This document shows positions 12,766-24,050 of a stretch of DNA of 64,000 nt, one piece after another. The position numbers and the translations under genes were made by a program. The notes beneath the pieces were generated by a model that saw only the letters and a list, made by a program, of their open reading frames with translations, ran no database searches and was not told the DNA's origin. How positions within the stretch are numbered: the stretch's first letter is position 1; each line of letters starts with the position of its first letter. Source of the DNA: Blasia pusilla (lineage: Eukaryota; Marchantiophyta; Marchantiopsida; Blasiales); NCBI GenBank assembly GCA_050084515.1, contig CM114274.1, positions 2,480,001 through 2,544,000 on the forward strand, given 5' to 3'.

Positions 12766-13084
12766 AACACATTCGATAGCCTTGATTCATTGCCCAAAGC
12801 TGTTGCACTGGTAAGTAATGTCTATTGGGGATCCCAATAGGTAAAGTAGATGGTGTGGTGAAGAGTTTCTTGGTCGACACTTGGAAGCTCCGCACAAACA
12901 CGTTGTTTGGTCAACACTTACACTATATGAGAGTGTCTCCCTTCTCTCACATGGTACCTTCTTCACTTGCTTCTTTCTCTACACCTATCCCAGTCTCAAG
13001 CACCGTCCAACCAAGGCGCGGGGTCTATGGTCGCAAGGCTACGACATGCACTACTTAATGAGTACAGTCTCTCTCTTCATTATT

Positions 13085-14700
13085 AGGTCTAATTGAGAGT
13101 GCTCAAAATGACCTTGAAAATTTTATACTTTGGCATGTAGGGTAATTTTCCTTGAAACTTGGTAGGATTGTACGAAACATTCCATACGACTATTTGAATA
13201 ATTTTGAAATCAAATCATATATTGGGTCCAAATAACAAGTCTCTAGCTAGTTTTTCATTTCTTGATATATGCTCATGGTCCAAAAAATGACTGTAAGAAT
13301 CTTGGAATTTTCCTTTAAATGGTTAGGAGGGAAGTATACATTTAAATAAATTTTTGTACCAAGTTTCAACTCAAAGTCAAATGATTAGTTCACATGAAAA
13401 ATGTCTACCTTATTTTTCATAACAAGGTTTGATGGCGCACACTCAAAATGACCTTATGATGTTTGGGCTCTGGGGTTAAGACTTATTTTTCTTCAGAAAT
13501 TTTAGGGAGGTCACAAAAAAAAAATAAAATAAAATATTGTTTCTCCCATTTCAGCCCAAAATTATGTGTTTTTTTAGACTGAAAATCGTCTAGCTCATTT
13601 GCTTTCATAAGGTTTGTTAATGATACCTTGGGGTTAAAATGACTTTATGATATTTGGGCTTGAGGTTTTAGGTTCATTTTTGGGTAACTTTTAATAAGGT
13701 AGCATATACCACAATGAACCGCTTGACAAATTTCAGCTCAATTTTTTTTGGTTCAAATGAAAAAACATGTTTGCCTCTCTTTTCATAACAAGGTCGTATC
13801 ACGCAGGCTCAAAATCCTTGTCTTGTTTGGACTTTGCTATTTTCCTTTGTAGGGAGATATCCTATAAAAAGTTCAAATTTTTAACCAAGTTTTAGCTCTA
13901 AATTACATGTTTAGTTCAAACGAAAATTTTCTAGTTCATTTGTCATTATAAAGTTTGATCACATGGGCTCAAAATGACCTTTTGATTTTTTGGCTTGGGG
14001 TTCTAAGGTCATTTTTATGTTTGGGAAGCTTACGTTAAATACTCCAAAAGAAATTTTTTGACTAATGTTCAACTCAAAATTATATGTTTTGATCAAATGA
14101 AAATTTTCTACCTCATTTTTCATTACAAGGTCTTATCACGTGAGCTAAAAACCACCTTGTGATTTTGGACTTTGGGTTGTAGGGTTATTTTCCTTGAAAT
14201 TTTACAAGAAGGTAAAATCCCGTATAATTATTTTTGAATTAGTTTTGAATTCTATTTTTTTTAAATGAAGAAATTCAACCTCATTTTCATTACAAGTTCT
14301 TATTTCGTAGTTCAAAATGACCATTTGATTTTTGTACTAAGTCTTTGGGTTGTGGGGCCATTTTCCTTGTGATGCTTTTAGGATGTTCACAAAGACGCTA
14401 ATGGTACGATGTACCAAGTATCAACTCCAAATTTTATGTTTGGTTTAAATGAAAAAAAAACATATCATTACAAGGTTTTATTGACCGTGAGATATTTTGT
14501 CTTTGAAACTTTGTAGGAAGGTATATTAATATACTCCAATAGACTCTTCTACCAAGTTTAGCTTAAATATATGTGTTCGGTTTAAAAGTCCCTACCTCAT
14601 GTTTCATTATAGGGTCTTCTCCCATATGCTCACAATCACCATGCATTGAACTTGATTTAAGGTTATGTATTGATTCATAAATTTTTATAAAGAAGCCACT
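13085..14700. repeat. Satellite B array (~175-bp unit), right part
   Basis: About nine degenerate tandem units. The marker 'tcaaaatgacc(tt)' or its variants recurs near 13,107, 13,277, 13,446, 13,636, 13,811, 13,971, 14,146 and 14,316, so the spacing is roughly 160-190 bp. It continues the array seen at 9040-9678. Confidence 0.75.
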
Positions 14701-17700
14701 TCATTAATTTCATTATTTAAAATTTCTACAAAAATGAATCTATGTTTTGGAATATGAGGAAGTCTAATTTTAATGTATGCTTAAGAGCTATGAAATTTAA
14801 CTAATCTTTTCTAATCACCATCTTCACTAATATACAAGATCTATTTATATATCTCGAAGGGTCTTCCCCTAGACCAATGGCCATAGTCCTAAACCAATTA
14901 GACATTTCTCGATCTTTTGTAATGCTAGACTTAAGGGGTGTTGGCGCCAACGTCATGGGAGCATAGTTGGTGGATTTTGGATTCAATGCATTATTCTATG
15001 CCATATGAAGAGAAGGAAACCAAATTGCTCAAGAGGTTGAAATAGAATCATATCAACCTCTTTTACGAGATGATCATTATGTAAAGTTTTCATTGGTATC
15101 TATTTCACCATGTTTCTTCTATCACTTCATCACAACATCACTTACAGTTCTTGCTCCCTTCTAGCCATGATGGATTGATAAGCACTCCTCCATTGTTGAG
15201 TGTGATCTACTAGGATTGCTCTTTGTCTTGTATGGAGCTGGTCTCAAGCAAGAGACTCATTTCGAATCCTGTCCAACTCTCTCTTGTGAGAAATTCCAAA
15301 CATTTCTATGATTTGGAGGGAAAATAAGTTAAAGGGGAAGCATCAATAAATGTGTATTGGGCATGAGAATACATTGGATAGATGAGAAATACATCATTCA
15401 TAGCAAATCGAGCGAGAACCATTATCCTCACAAAAGGATTGGGGACATATGTGGCAATCTACACAAAAATCAACTTCTCTTCATTATTTTGAAAACTCAT
15501 GCCATGAACCTCCCAACTAGAAACGTCCTTGGAAGACATCCAATCAATCTTCTTGTGGACGATGTGACTTATTTGCATCCCAACTTGCAAGTATGCCTCT
15601 AAGACCTTATATAATTTCATTTTCATAATGGAGTGGTGGAATATTGAGCCACATGCTTTGGTTCATCCTTTTTTATTCAACCTTGAGGTATTTAAAAGTG
15701 TGAGTCCCTACTATTCTATAGCACCAAATACATCTTCCTCTTGTCGAGAAGAAAGTGAAAAATCACCATACCCTTGATCAACTCTACAATTTTTAGCTTC
15801 ATGAATATCTTGCTTAAGGAATATGACTCTTTTCTTTATGAGGCGGCAAGACCATGTTCAACTTATCTTATAGCCAAAACCAAAAACACGAGGTTGTTAA
15901 AAACTACAAGGGATAGACAAAAACGTATTTGAATCATCACATTCCAATTGTTCCAACAACACATTAGACATGCATGCATCAGATATCTAGAATCATTTAC
16001 AATGATTTAGAGTCAAATGTTCAAAAATTCCCATCATCTTATATATTTTCTATAAAATTCACACAATCCTCAGTCAAATCCTTATGTCATGATAGTGACA
16101 CTATCATGACATAAGGAATCTCATGGTCATAAACTTAAACTCAATGAGTATATGTGAGTGGAAGTAAGTAAGTAAGTAAGTAAATAAATAAACAAATAAA
16201 TATTCTACACCTAATGTACGTGTTTTTATTATAAAATATGCAATAAGATATTATAGGATTTTCTTATCATACGGTGCCCATTTCAAATCCTTTCCAAATA
16301 AGTCAATATGATAATTGTGTAGTCATTGTTGTTAAAATGGCTATATAGCGCATCATTCAAATTCTTTCCTATGGCATATATATTTCCATGCATATGGCTA
16401 TGCTAAAAAAAATTTTCTTATCATGGTGGCTGGATCAAATATGAGTTTTTTAGGAATAAGGAGATGTCCAAAAGCTTGTGATGAGTAAATTTCAATGCAC
16501 CAAAGAAATTGTAAAAGCCTACAAATACACAACCATAACTCCCAAAAGTGGCCAATAACTATCAAAATGATAATTTGGGTTTAGGGCCATAAGGAACCGC
16601 CCAAGGGGATGCTTTGGAAGAAAGAGGGGCCAAGTATTTTTGGAAGTGTATGTAAGGGCAAGGATCTCCAAGGGAGTTGAGAGCTAGAACCTCAATTTGG
16701 AAAGTATAAGGGTTGAACCAAGGGGACCAAGGGGGGCTGGTATTCTAGTAGGAAGATAAAATCCGACACTTCAAAACTCTGCAATAAAATTGGATCTCAC
16801 TATGAAAAATAGAAAAGAATCATAATCATATTTAGTTGGATTATACATACAAATTTGTCATTGTATTATTGAAGCTAGATATAAGGATGAAAATTTCTTG
16901 AAAAATAAATTCAACTTGTCGCTCTATGATAAGTTATCCAAAAAATTTTCAATTTTTTTATGAGAGGGACTTGATGTAGAGTGACAAGTTTAATTTCCTC
17001 GGTCCCTAATAGGCAACGTGTCACAATGACTACTTGTTATAATTCATCTCCTAGTCGAAATTGTCCAATCAAATTATCATAGGGATAGGAAACTATAACA
17101 ATTTGTCATACCAAATCTCACTTCCAAACATTTTACATCTTTGTCTTGTAGTCTATCTCCTATCTTCCGAACTTCTTACCACTTCTCTTAAACCAAAGGC
17201 ATGGGATGGGTTGTGAAGTTGGCATAGGGGTTTTAAGACCAAGAAAAATCTGGTTAGATCAATTTAAGATATTGAACTTGGACCTCGAATCCTGGTATAT
17301 ATGTTGAGTCTCAATTAGAGACTCATTCCAGGTCCATCAGGAATTTAGGATCTCCAAGCACATATGCATTTGCTATTGGCTTGTTCTTGCCATTTTTTTT
17401 AAGCTCGCGCCTCGCTTGTAGAGACCCGTATTGATCCCACCTGGCCTGCATCGACCCACCGGAAGCCCACACTAGTCCGCGGAAGGTCCACAGTGGGCGC
17501 GCTCAGGGCCATGACTAGCCCGTGCATGAAATTTGGGAGAGCTAGCTACACGCCTCGCATATCGCCCTTAATTTGAGCACGCACCCGTTCCTACATCCCA
17601 AGCCTGCGCAAGGGACATGGTAGGTATGTCTGGAGTTTTCTATCCCATGGATAGACAAGTCCTTTTCTAAGCAACCATTCCAAGGTGGGATTCAAACTCC

Positions 17701-18880
17701 AAACTCCAAACTCCAAACTCCAAACTTGGGCTTAAGCAAATGTGACCTCAAATGTGGAAATCCACCAAATGCTCAATCATATTCCACACTAGTTTGCAAC
17801 CTCCTTGGAGTTTAACTCTTGTGGGACTTGAGCTTTTCTCAAGTTTCATCCTATATTTTGTCATACTCTTCCAAATCATAATCGTTATCATTTGAGATGC
17901 CCATAAAAGCTTGCATCTTGCTTCTGCAACTCATATCTAGCTAGTGAGACTTTGATGTGTCTCCTAGTCTCAACCCACAAGACTTCTAATATTCATTATT
18001 GATGTAGGTTTGGTTATGAGAATTGTAATATTAAAAATTGATAATGATCCTAAAGGATTGAATTTTGAACTCCTTGAAGCAGCAAAGTGGGTCTCAAATT
18101 GGAATGTTTGAGTAATCAAGTTGAACCCTTATTATTCCAACCAATTAATCTAAGTACAAATCCAAAGGTGCCTTGAATCATTTGAGTCGGAATGGATCTT
18201 TCTCCTATAGAATGGTAGCTTATCAAAAGTTTTTTGAGGAATTTTAAAAGTGCTTTGGATGGAGTTATGATGAAAGGAGGGATATTTTTGCATCACTTTG
18301 CATTCATAGAATTCCCCTTACTAGACTAACTAAAAATAAGTATTACTCAATATTTCCAGATTCTAGAAGTTACTAATGGAATAAATTACCAAATTATTAA
18401 AAAATTATTTATCTAATGTAGCATTGTAAATGGTTGTCTCCTTTGGTACTAGTATAGAAAAATAAAGGCATGGATAACCTATAAAAATTAAGAAATGTAT
18501 GACTTTTTATGACTAAACTTTAAATTAGTGCCCAAAAGAATTACTCAAATTATGACTTAAATGGTTTAATCCTTAAATTTGGGGGCATGATACTCACCTA
18601 GTCATCTGCCTATGACACTAGTAGTTAGCAACACCCTTTAGTCATAGCTAGTCATACTTGCTACACTTGCCTAGTAATTGTGAAACCTAAACAATGACTT
18701 ATGTGTTTTAATGATTTCATGCTCCTATCATATTGTGTTTTTCATCGATTTTGTGAAGCACTATTTCATATAGACACTAATACTTCCCAATTTGAACCAT
18801 CCATATACATATACGGCCAAATCATCATTTATGGACTCCCGGTTAAAGAAGGAGAGAAAAAGGGTGTGAGAGAAGATGAG
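14701..18880. other. AT-rich non-coding DNA
   Basis: No gene recognised. It contains a long palindrome (16,079-16,117), a short (AAGT/AAAT)n run near 16,163-16,202, a (CCAAACT)n run at 17,694-17,727, and a GC-rich island near 17,400-17,620 without an open frame. Confidence 0.5.
16079..16117. repeat. 39-bp near-perfect palindrome (19-bp arms, 1-nt centre)
   Basis: TCCTTATGTCATGATAGTG, one central A, then its exact reverse complement. The arms are too long to be chance in this composition and would extrude as a hairpin. No transposon ends are visible around it. Confidence 0.8.
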
Positions 18881-18889
18881 GATGGTTTT

Positions 18890-20100
18890 AAGGCTTTACC
18901 TTGGCGCAAGCCTTTGAATTAAAGCCCTTGCAAACTTTAACGTTCAAATCTGCCATTTTGGCCCCCATGCTTGAACAAAAAAGGGAGACCTTATTTAGGG
19001 TTTACGATTTTTATCTCCGTGTTTCAGTGGTCATTGGAAGTTTATTTTTTTCCTCTGTTCCTGGGGTTGGAGTGGTCCTTAGGGGAAATTTTCCTAATTT
19101 TTGGACCCCAGGTTGAGGGGGAGAAAAAAAAAAAAGGGGTCAAGAAGGAAGAGGTGGGCTTCTTTAAGTAGAATTGTTTTTGAAGTCTTTGTTTGATTTT
19201 CATGTTCACATGGAGGTAGCTTTTGTTTCCATCATTAGATGGTGTTGAAACTTGCTACAAACCTTTTAATTAAAGCCCTTGCAAACTTTAACGGTTCAGA
19301 TCTGTCAATTTGGTTCCCATGCTAAAAAAAAATGGGAGACCTTATTTAGAGTTTACAATTTTTATTTTTATATGTGAGGAGTTATTTGAAGTTTCTTTTT
19401 CCTTGTGTTTCTAGGGTTGGAGTGCCGCTCTAGGAATTTTTTCCTAATTTTTGGACCCCTGGTTGAGGGGAGGGGAGAAAAAGAGGGTTTAAGAAGGAAG
19501 AGAAGGGCTTTGAGTGGGATTGTTTCAACTCTTTGTTTCACATGGAGGTATCTTTTATTCCCACCACTGGATGATGTTGAAATTTTCCACGAGTCTTTGA
19601 ATTAAATTCCTCCTAAATTTCAACAATTTCGATCTGCCATTTGACCCCCATACTCAAACCAAAATTGGAAGACCTTATTTAGGGTTTATGATTTTTATTT
19701 CCATGTGTGAATGGTCATTTAAGTTTTGTTTTTTCCCTCTGTTCTTGGGGTTGGGATGTCGTTATGGGAAAGTTTCTTGATTTTTTGACCCCTGATTGAT
19801 GGGAGAGGAAAGAAAAAGAGGAGTCAAGAAGGAAGAGGAAGGCTTTGAGTAGGATTGTTCCAAATATTTGTTTGATTTTCATATTCACACGGATGTATCT
19901 TTTGTTCCCACTATTGGATGATGTTGAAACTTGCCCCATAAGCCTTTGGATTAAAGCCGTTCAAAACTTCAATGATTTCGATCTACCATTTTGCCCCCCA
20001 TGCTCAAACCAAAAATGGGAGACCCTATGTAGGGATTTGGATTTTTATTTGGATTTGGACTTTTACTTCCTTTGAAGATTTTCTTTTTCATATGTGTTCT
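18890..20100 (+). repeat. Tandem repeat, ~345-bp unit, about four copies
   Basis: The phrase 'ttgaattaaagcccttgcaaactttaacg' and its variants recurs near 18,914, 19,265, 19,595 and 19,945. Each is followed by 'gggagaccttatttagggttta..atttttat', 'cctaatttttggaccc..ggttga' and 'gtcaagaaggaagag'. The spacing is 330-351 bp. The short open frames within it are repeat shadows. Confidence 0.8.
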
Positions 20101-20216
20101 TGGCACTTGGGGTCCTCTTTGGAATAATTTTTGCAACCTTTCAGAATGTAACGGGTTGCATGAGATAAGAACTCTAGCCAAGAATTGAATATTGCAAGAA
20201 CCTTTCCAAAGGAAAT

Positions 20217-20489
20217 ATGTCCCAGGATTGGATCCAAGAATGCGACAGGGTAAAGAAGATGCTTACAAGGCACCTTGCACAATACAAGGAATTTATGGGA
20301 GAGGAGTTGAATCATTCTGGGATATCCGACAGGAAGGGCTGCTATTCTGTTTTCGTTTTCTGTAGTGGCAGTCATAAGACTCACACCGTCTGCATGATGC
20401 CAGTAGGGTTTGAGCTGCTGCCGATGATTTTCTGCAGGTGCTCTCCTCAATCGCAAGTTAATACTACATGTGCACTCCTTCTACTAGCA
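20217..20489 (+). other. Exon-like ORF ending in a strong splice donor; family not recognised
   Basis: An open frame starts ATGTCCCAGGATTGGATC and runs about 91 codons to CTAGCAAAG followed by GTGAGG, a near-consensus splice donor. If not spliced, the frame ends at 20,501. It begins MSQDWIQECDRVKKML and is cysteine-rich near the end (FCRCSPQSQ). The cysteine/histidine pattern is loosely like the zinc-binding region ahead of KDZ-type transposases, but I cannot establish homology. It follows the tandem repeat directly and may be a captured or leftover transposon exon. Confidence 0.3.
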
Positions 20490-20499
20490 AAGGTGAGGT

Positions 20500-21516
20500 A
20501 ATAATGTATTTGCATGGTTGCGATTGCAATTCAATTCAAACATATATTCTCCTTCACTAATATTGGAAAAAAAATTCATCCCTTTTCCAATCCCCATCTT
20601 TCAATAAATAAAATAAAATCACTTATTTTGATGAGTTAGTAATAAATAAAATATTTAAATTTATATCAAAAAAATATTTGAATTATCGTTTCCTCCACTT
20701 TATCCAAGGACTTATAACTCAAGAGAAAATTTTCATAAATTTCATGAACTCACTTCATGGATAACATTTGTGACCGGCTCACATTTACAAGTGTCCTCAG
20801 TGGAATATTTTGAAATTTTTTGAAAATGTATTTACAACAAATTAGGAGGTCCCAAAAAAACATCTGGTTTGAGAGGAACCTAATACTTATGTGCATTACA
20901 ATAATAAAAATATGAACTCATTCTATCTAATCTCATTCATCATCATATATATGTAACACAGATGCGGATGTCTCATCAACTGTTCCTGCTCTTTCCCTAG
21001 CTCTAGTCACACGCATCCCACCTCTACAAGGAATAGTCCTTTCCAACTCAACATCCACTTCACTATCATTTGCTTACGACTAAGGAAACCGGAACCAAAC
21101 ACAAAACCCAAACTCAGGAGAAGTCAAGTCTTGGAGGAAACATTATCATATCGAGAGTTTTTCTTTGAGCAAGGATGGACTTTCTAACTGCGGCAGACAT
21201 AGTTGATGCAATGTGAACTCTCTAGAAGCTTTTCTTTTTCAATACAAAATATTATATACACTCTCCATTCTCTCACGATAGGAATCATAAATGGTAGTGT
21301 CGAGGCGACCACTTCTTCATAACATTGAGCCCCGAAATTCTTAACTATAAAGAAGAAACTACTCTACGAAGAAACCGAAGAAACTTATTTACGCTTGTAC
21401 AGAAAAAAAATAGCACAACTAGTGTTAAACCCTACTAAAGCACGCATGTTAATATCCGTGGATTGCTCTATAAAGACATACAAAGTACAATCCCATGTCC
21501 TTATGTCCATGACAAT
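20500..21516. other. AT-rich non-coding DNA
   Basis: Nothing recognisable beyond simple A/T-rich runs. Confidence 0.5.
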
Positions 21517-22108
21517 CACTAGAAGAAATCCTTGGTTTTATGACTGGGTTATATGACTCATACGAGTCATACTTTACATTCCACGACTGGCAATGATTGA
21601 CGACTACTTTAGACACAAAAGCCAAGTCATATTTGTCTGGCAACTAGGTTGATTAGGATGGTCGGCTTAGGTGGACGCTTGTACATGACTAGAGGATGTA
21701 GTCATGAGGCCATGACTGACACGTCACTTAGATGAGGTGGAATAATGACACGTCAACGTATGACGTGGACTAATTGGTGTGATATGTCACTAATGATGTG
21801 GACTTTGGAAGACAACTCGTGTAGTCATATCTAGGGTATTTGTCTAGTTACTACCAATGACTACAGTTGTCATGTAAAAGTACATAATATCCAATGACAA
21901 TGTGACACGTGTATCCCATGGGTGAGGAATCCACTTGGCGGTAATAGTCATGTCTCCACCATGTATTAAATTTTCGGATCTAGTCGTAGTGAACAACTCG
22001 TATAGTCATTTCAATTTTTTTCCAATACTGTAATGTACTCATGTAGTCACGTTTAATCACTCGTCGAGTAGTGACTCATGATTAGAGTAGAAGGCCCTGC
22101 AACTAGTG
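21517..22108. mobile_element. Possible non-autonomous CACTA-type DNA element
   Basis: It begins CACTAGAAGAAATCC, like plant CACTA (En/Spm) termini, and ends ...GCAACTAGTG, so the outer six bases are inverted. Between them, short motifs of the type TAGTCAT/ATGACTA and GACACGTCA are unusually dense in both orientations, as in CACTA subterminal regions. Against it: inverted similarity stops after six bases, and the flanking trinucleotides (aat, tag) do not match as a 3-bp target duplication. There is no coding capacity. Confidence 0.35.
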
Positions 22109-24050
22109 TAGACATAACAATACGAATGTGGGAGTTACGGACACGACAGAATGAGTCCTATTGTCATTGCAATATGATTGAATGAATCATTTTTATTGAC
22201 TAGATAGGAATGAATGTAGATTTTATTTTTGGAGTTTTTGATGAATTTATTAATGCCTTTTGAAATATCTTTCACTTGTAATTAGATCTAAATTACTGAA
22301 ATCCTTATGTCCATTTCTATTTTGAATTGCATGAATAAAACATACACCTAAGCATATTATACAACTTGGAATAAGGGCACACAACCAGCAAGGGGATGAA
22401 ATGCAAAAAGAACAGAATATGAGTGTCTTAAAAATAAGATCTTACATCATCTAAACAGGATCCAATCACTACTGATTACAAATCGTATCCCAAGATCTAC
22501 TATTGAGGGGCGTGAAGTTAAAGATTGACGGATAACGTTTATCTCAAGATACAATCCCTAGATACGATCTTCCCGTCACACGAGATGGATTGGAACTCCC
22601 AACTTAACCGCCATGGCACAATACGTTTACCAAACCACATCCTACTCGCGGATCATCGTCTACACCACTGCCGGAGAAACTGAAGCTCTCCAATTCCTAC
22701 AAGTTCAGGAGCAGCTCACTCCCTATTCTCCATGCTTGCCTTCACTCACCTGGCTTCAATCATCATAAAGTACCACCAGTGTTTTGAATCTAATCATGAA
22801 TTGATATACTTCGGCACATACATCTCTAAAGCTTTCCCTGCTGCACCCTGGCTAAGGAGAAAGGACTACCACTGGTGAAATGCAATTATAGTTCTAGTAC
22901 TACTCACTGATGCACTCACAAACTGATCATTAAGCATGAGAAGTCCCCAAATGAGTAGCATTCTACATCATTGTTGCAGAAAAGTCTTTCTATTCCAGTT
23001 ATATGGAGATAAGTAGACTACTCCCACCGACACATTCTTCTCAAAGTCATGATTTGACAAGGAGTAATCGAAAGATGGGATAACTCATCGGAAGTACAAA
23101 AATGGGGGACTCGAAGAGTCTAGAACACCAGGGCCAAAACTGATTCTACAGTCATAAAACCAAACATCCGGCAAGCATATGCCTCCGTCTATCTATTCCT
23201 CACTCCATTATTTCCGTTCATGTGTCACACCCTCTAGAATGAGTTTACTTCCATCTATGTGCCGCACTCTCTATCCGGATTCCTTCCATCTTCCATTCTT
23301 ACTCCATCCATTCACCTTATCCGTCCATGCGCCCCACCCTCCATCCATTAATCTCATCGGTTAATCTCATCCATCCATTTTGCTCCATCCAAACTCCATC
23401 CATTAACCCCATTCGTCCATGCATTCCATATCCCATCTATATGTGAACTGCGTCTCTATCCATACATCCATAGGTACTACCTTATATTCATTACATTGGT
23501 TTGCCAAAATGTGTTTTGGGCAAGATTCAAGCCAACACCACTAGGCCCATAATAGAGTCTTATGCTACTAGCCACAACATTATTGTATATACATGCGTAA
23601 CAAATTTAAATACATATAGAAATACTCTTTATCCTTTTTTGCATATTTTTATTTCTTAAAAATTATATTTAGATTATTTTGGATTGTATTTAGTGACCAA
23701 CATTGCATGGGATATAATTCAAAAGGGATTTGGGTGGAATAGGAAAAAATTGATTATTAATTATTATTTTATTTTATACTATAATAGGTGAATATAAATA
23801 TTATAAAAAAATTTAAAATAAAAAATTTTAGATAAAGAAATTATTTGTACCTTCATTCACATGTAATGGAAAAGAAAATTGAATTTTAATGGAGAAGGAA
23901 TAGATTTGGTTCAAATTTTATGGAAGGTTGAATTTACTTACGAAACGAGGATATCATTTACATTTGAATTATGATGACAGTAATTACTTACAAGAGTGAA
24001 ATCTAATAACTCTTCTAAGATTTTATAGAATATTTTAGATGGTCCCCAAG
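22109..24050. other. Non-coding DNA with a degenerate CATC-rich tract
   Basis: No gene recognised. About 23,170-23,470 is a degenerate (CATC)n-like pyrimidine-rich tract. The rest is AT-rich. Confidence 0.5.

Larger units (their letters stand above)
9764..13080 (+). mobile_element. LINE copy 1, 5'-truncated, internally deleted, interrupted by a solo LTR
   Basis: Non-LTR retrotransposon copy of the same family as the fuller copy at 58.7-63.2 kb. It starts inside the endonuclease domain, runs to about 10,603, then lacks about 0.76 kb (the front half of the reverse transcriptase), with the junction in a short T run. It resumes with 'gaattccctatttgaagaa'. A solo LTR interrupts it at 10,640-11,657, and it continues to the family 3' end ('ggctacgacatgcactacttaatgagtacagtct') near 13,075. 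It sits inside the satellite B array. Confidence 0.85.
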
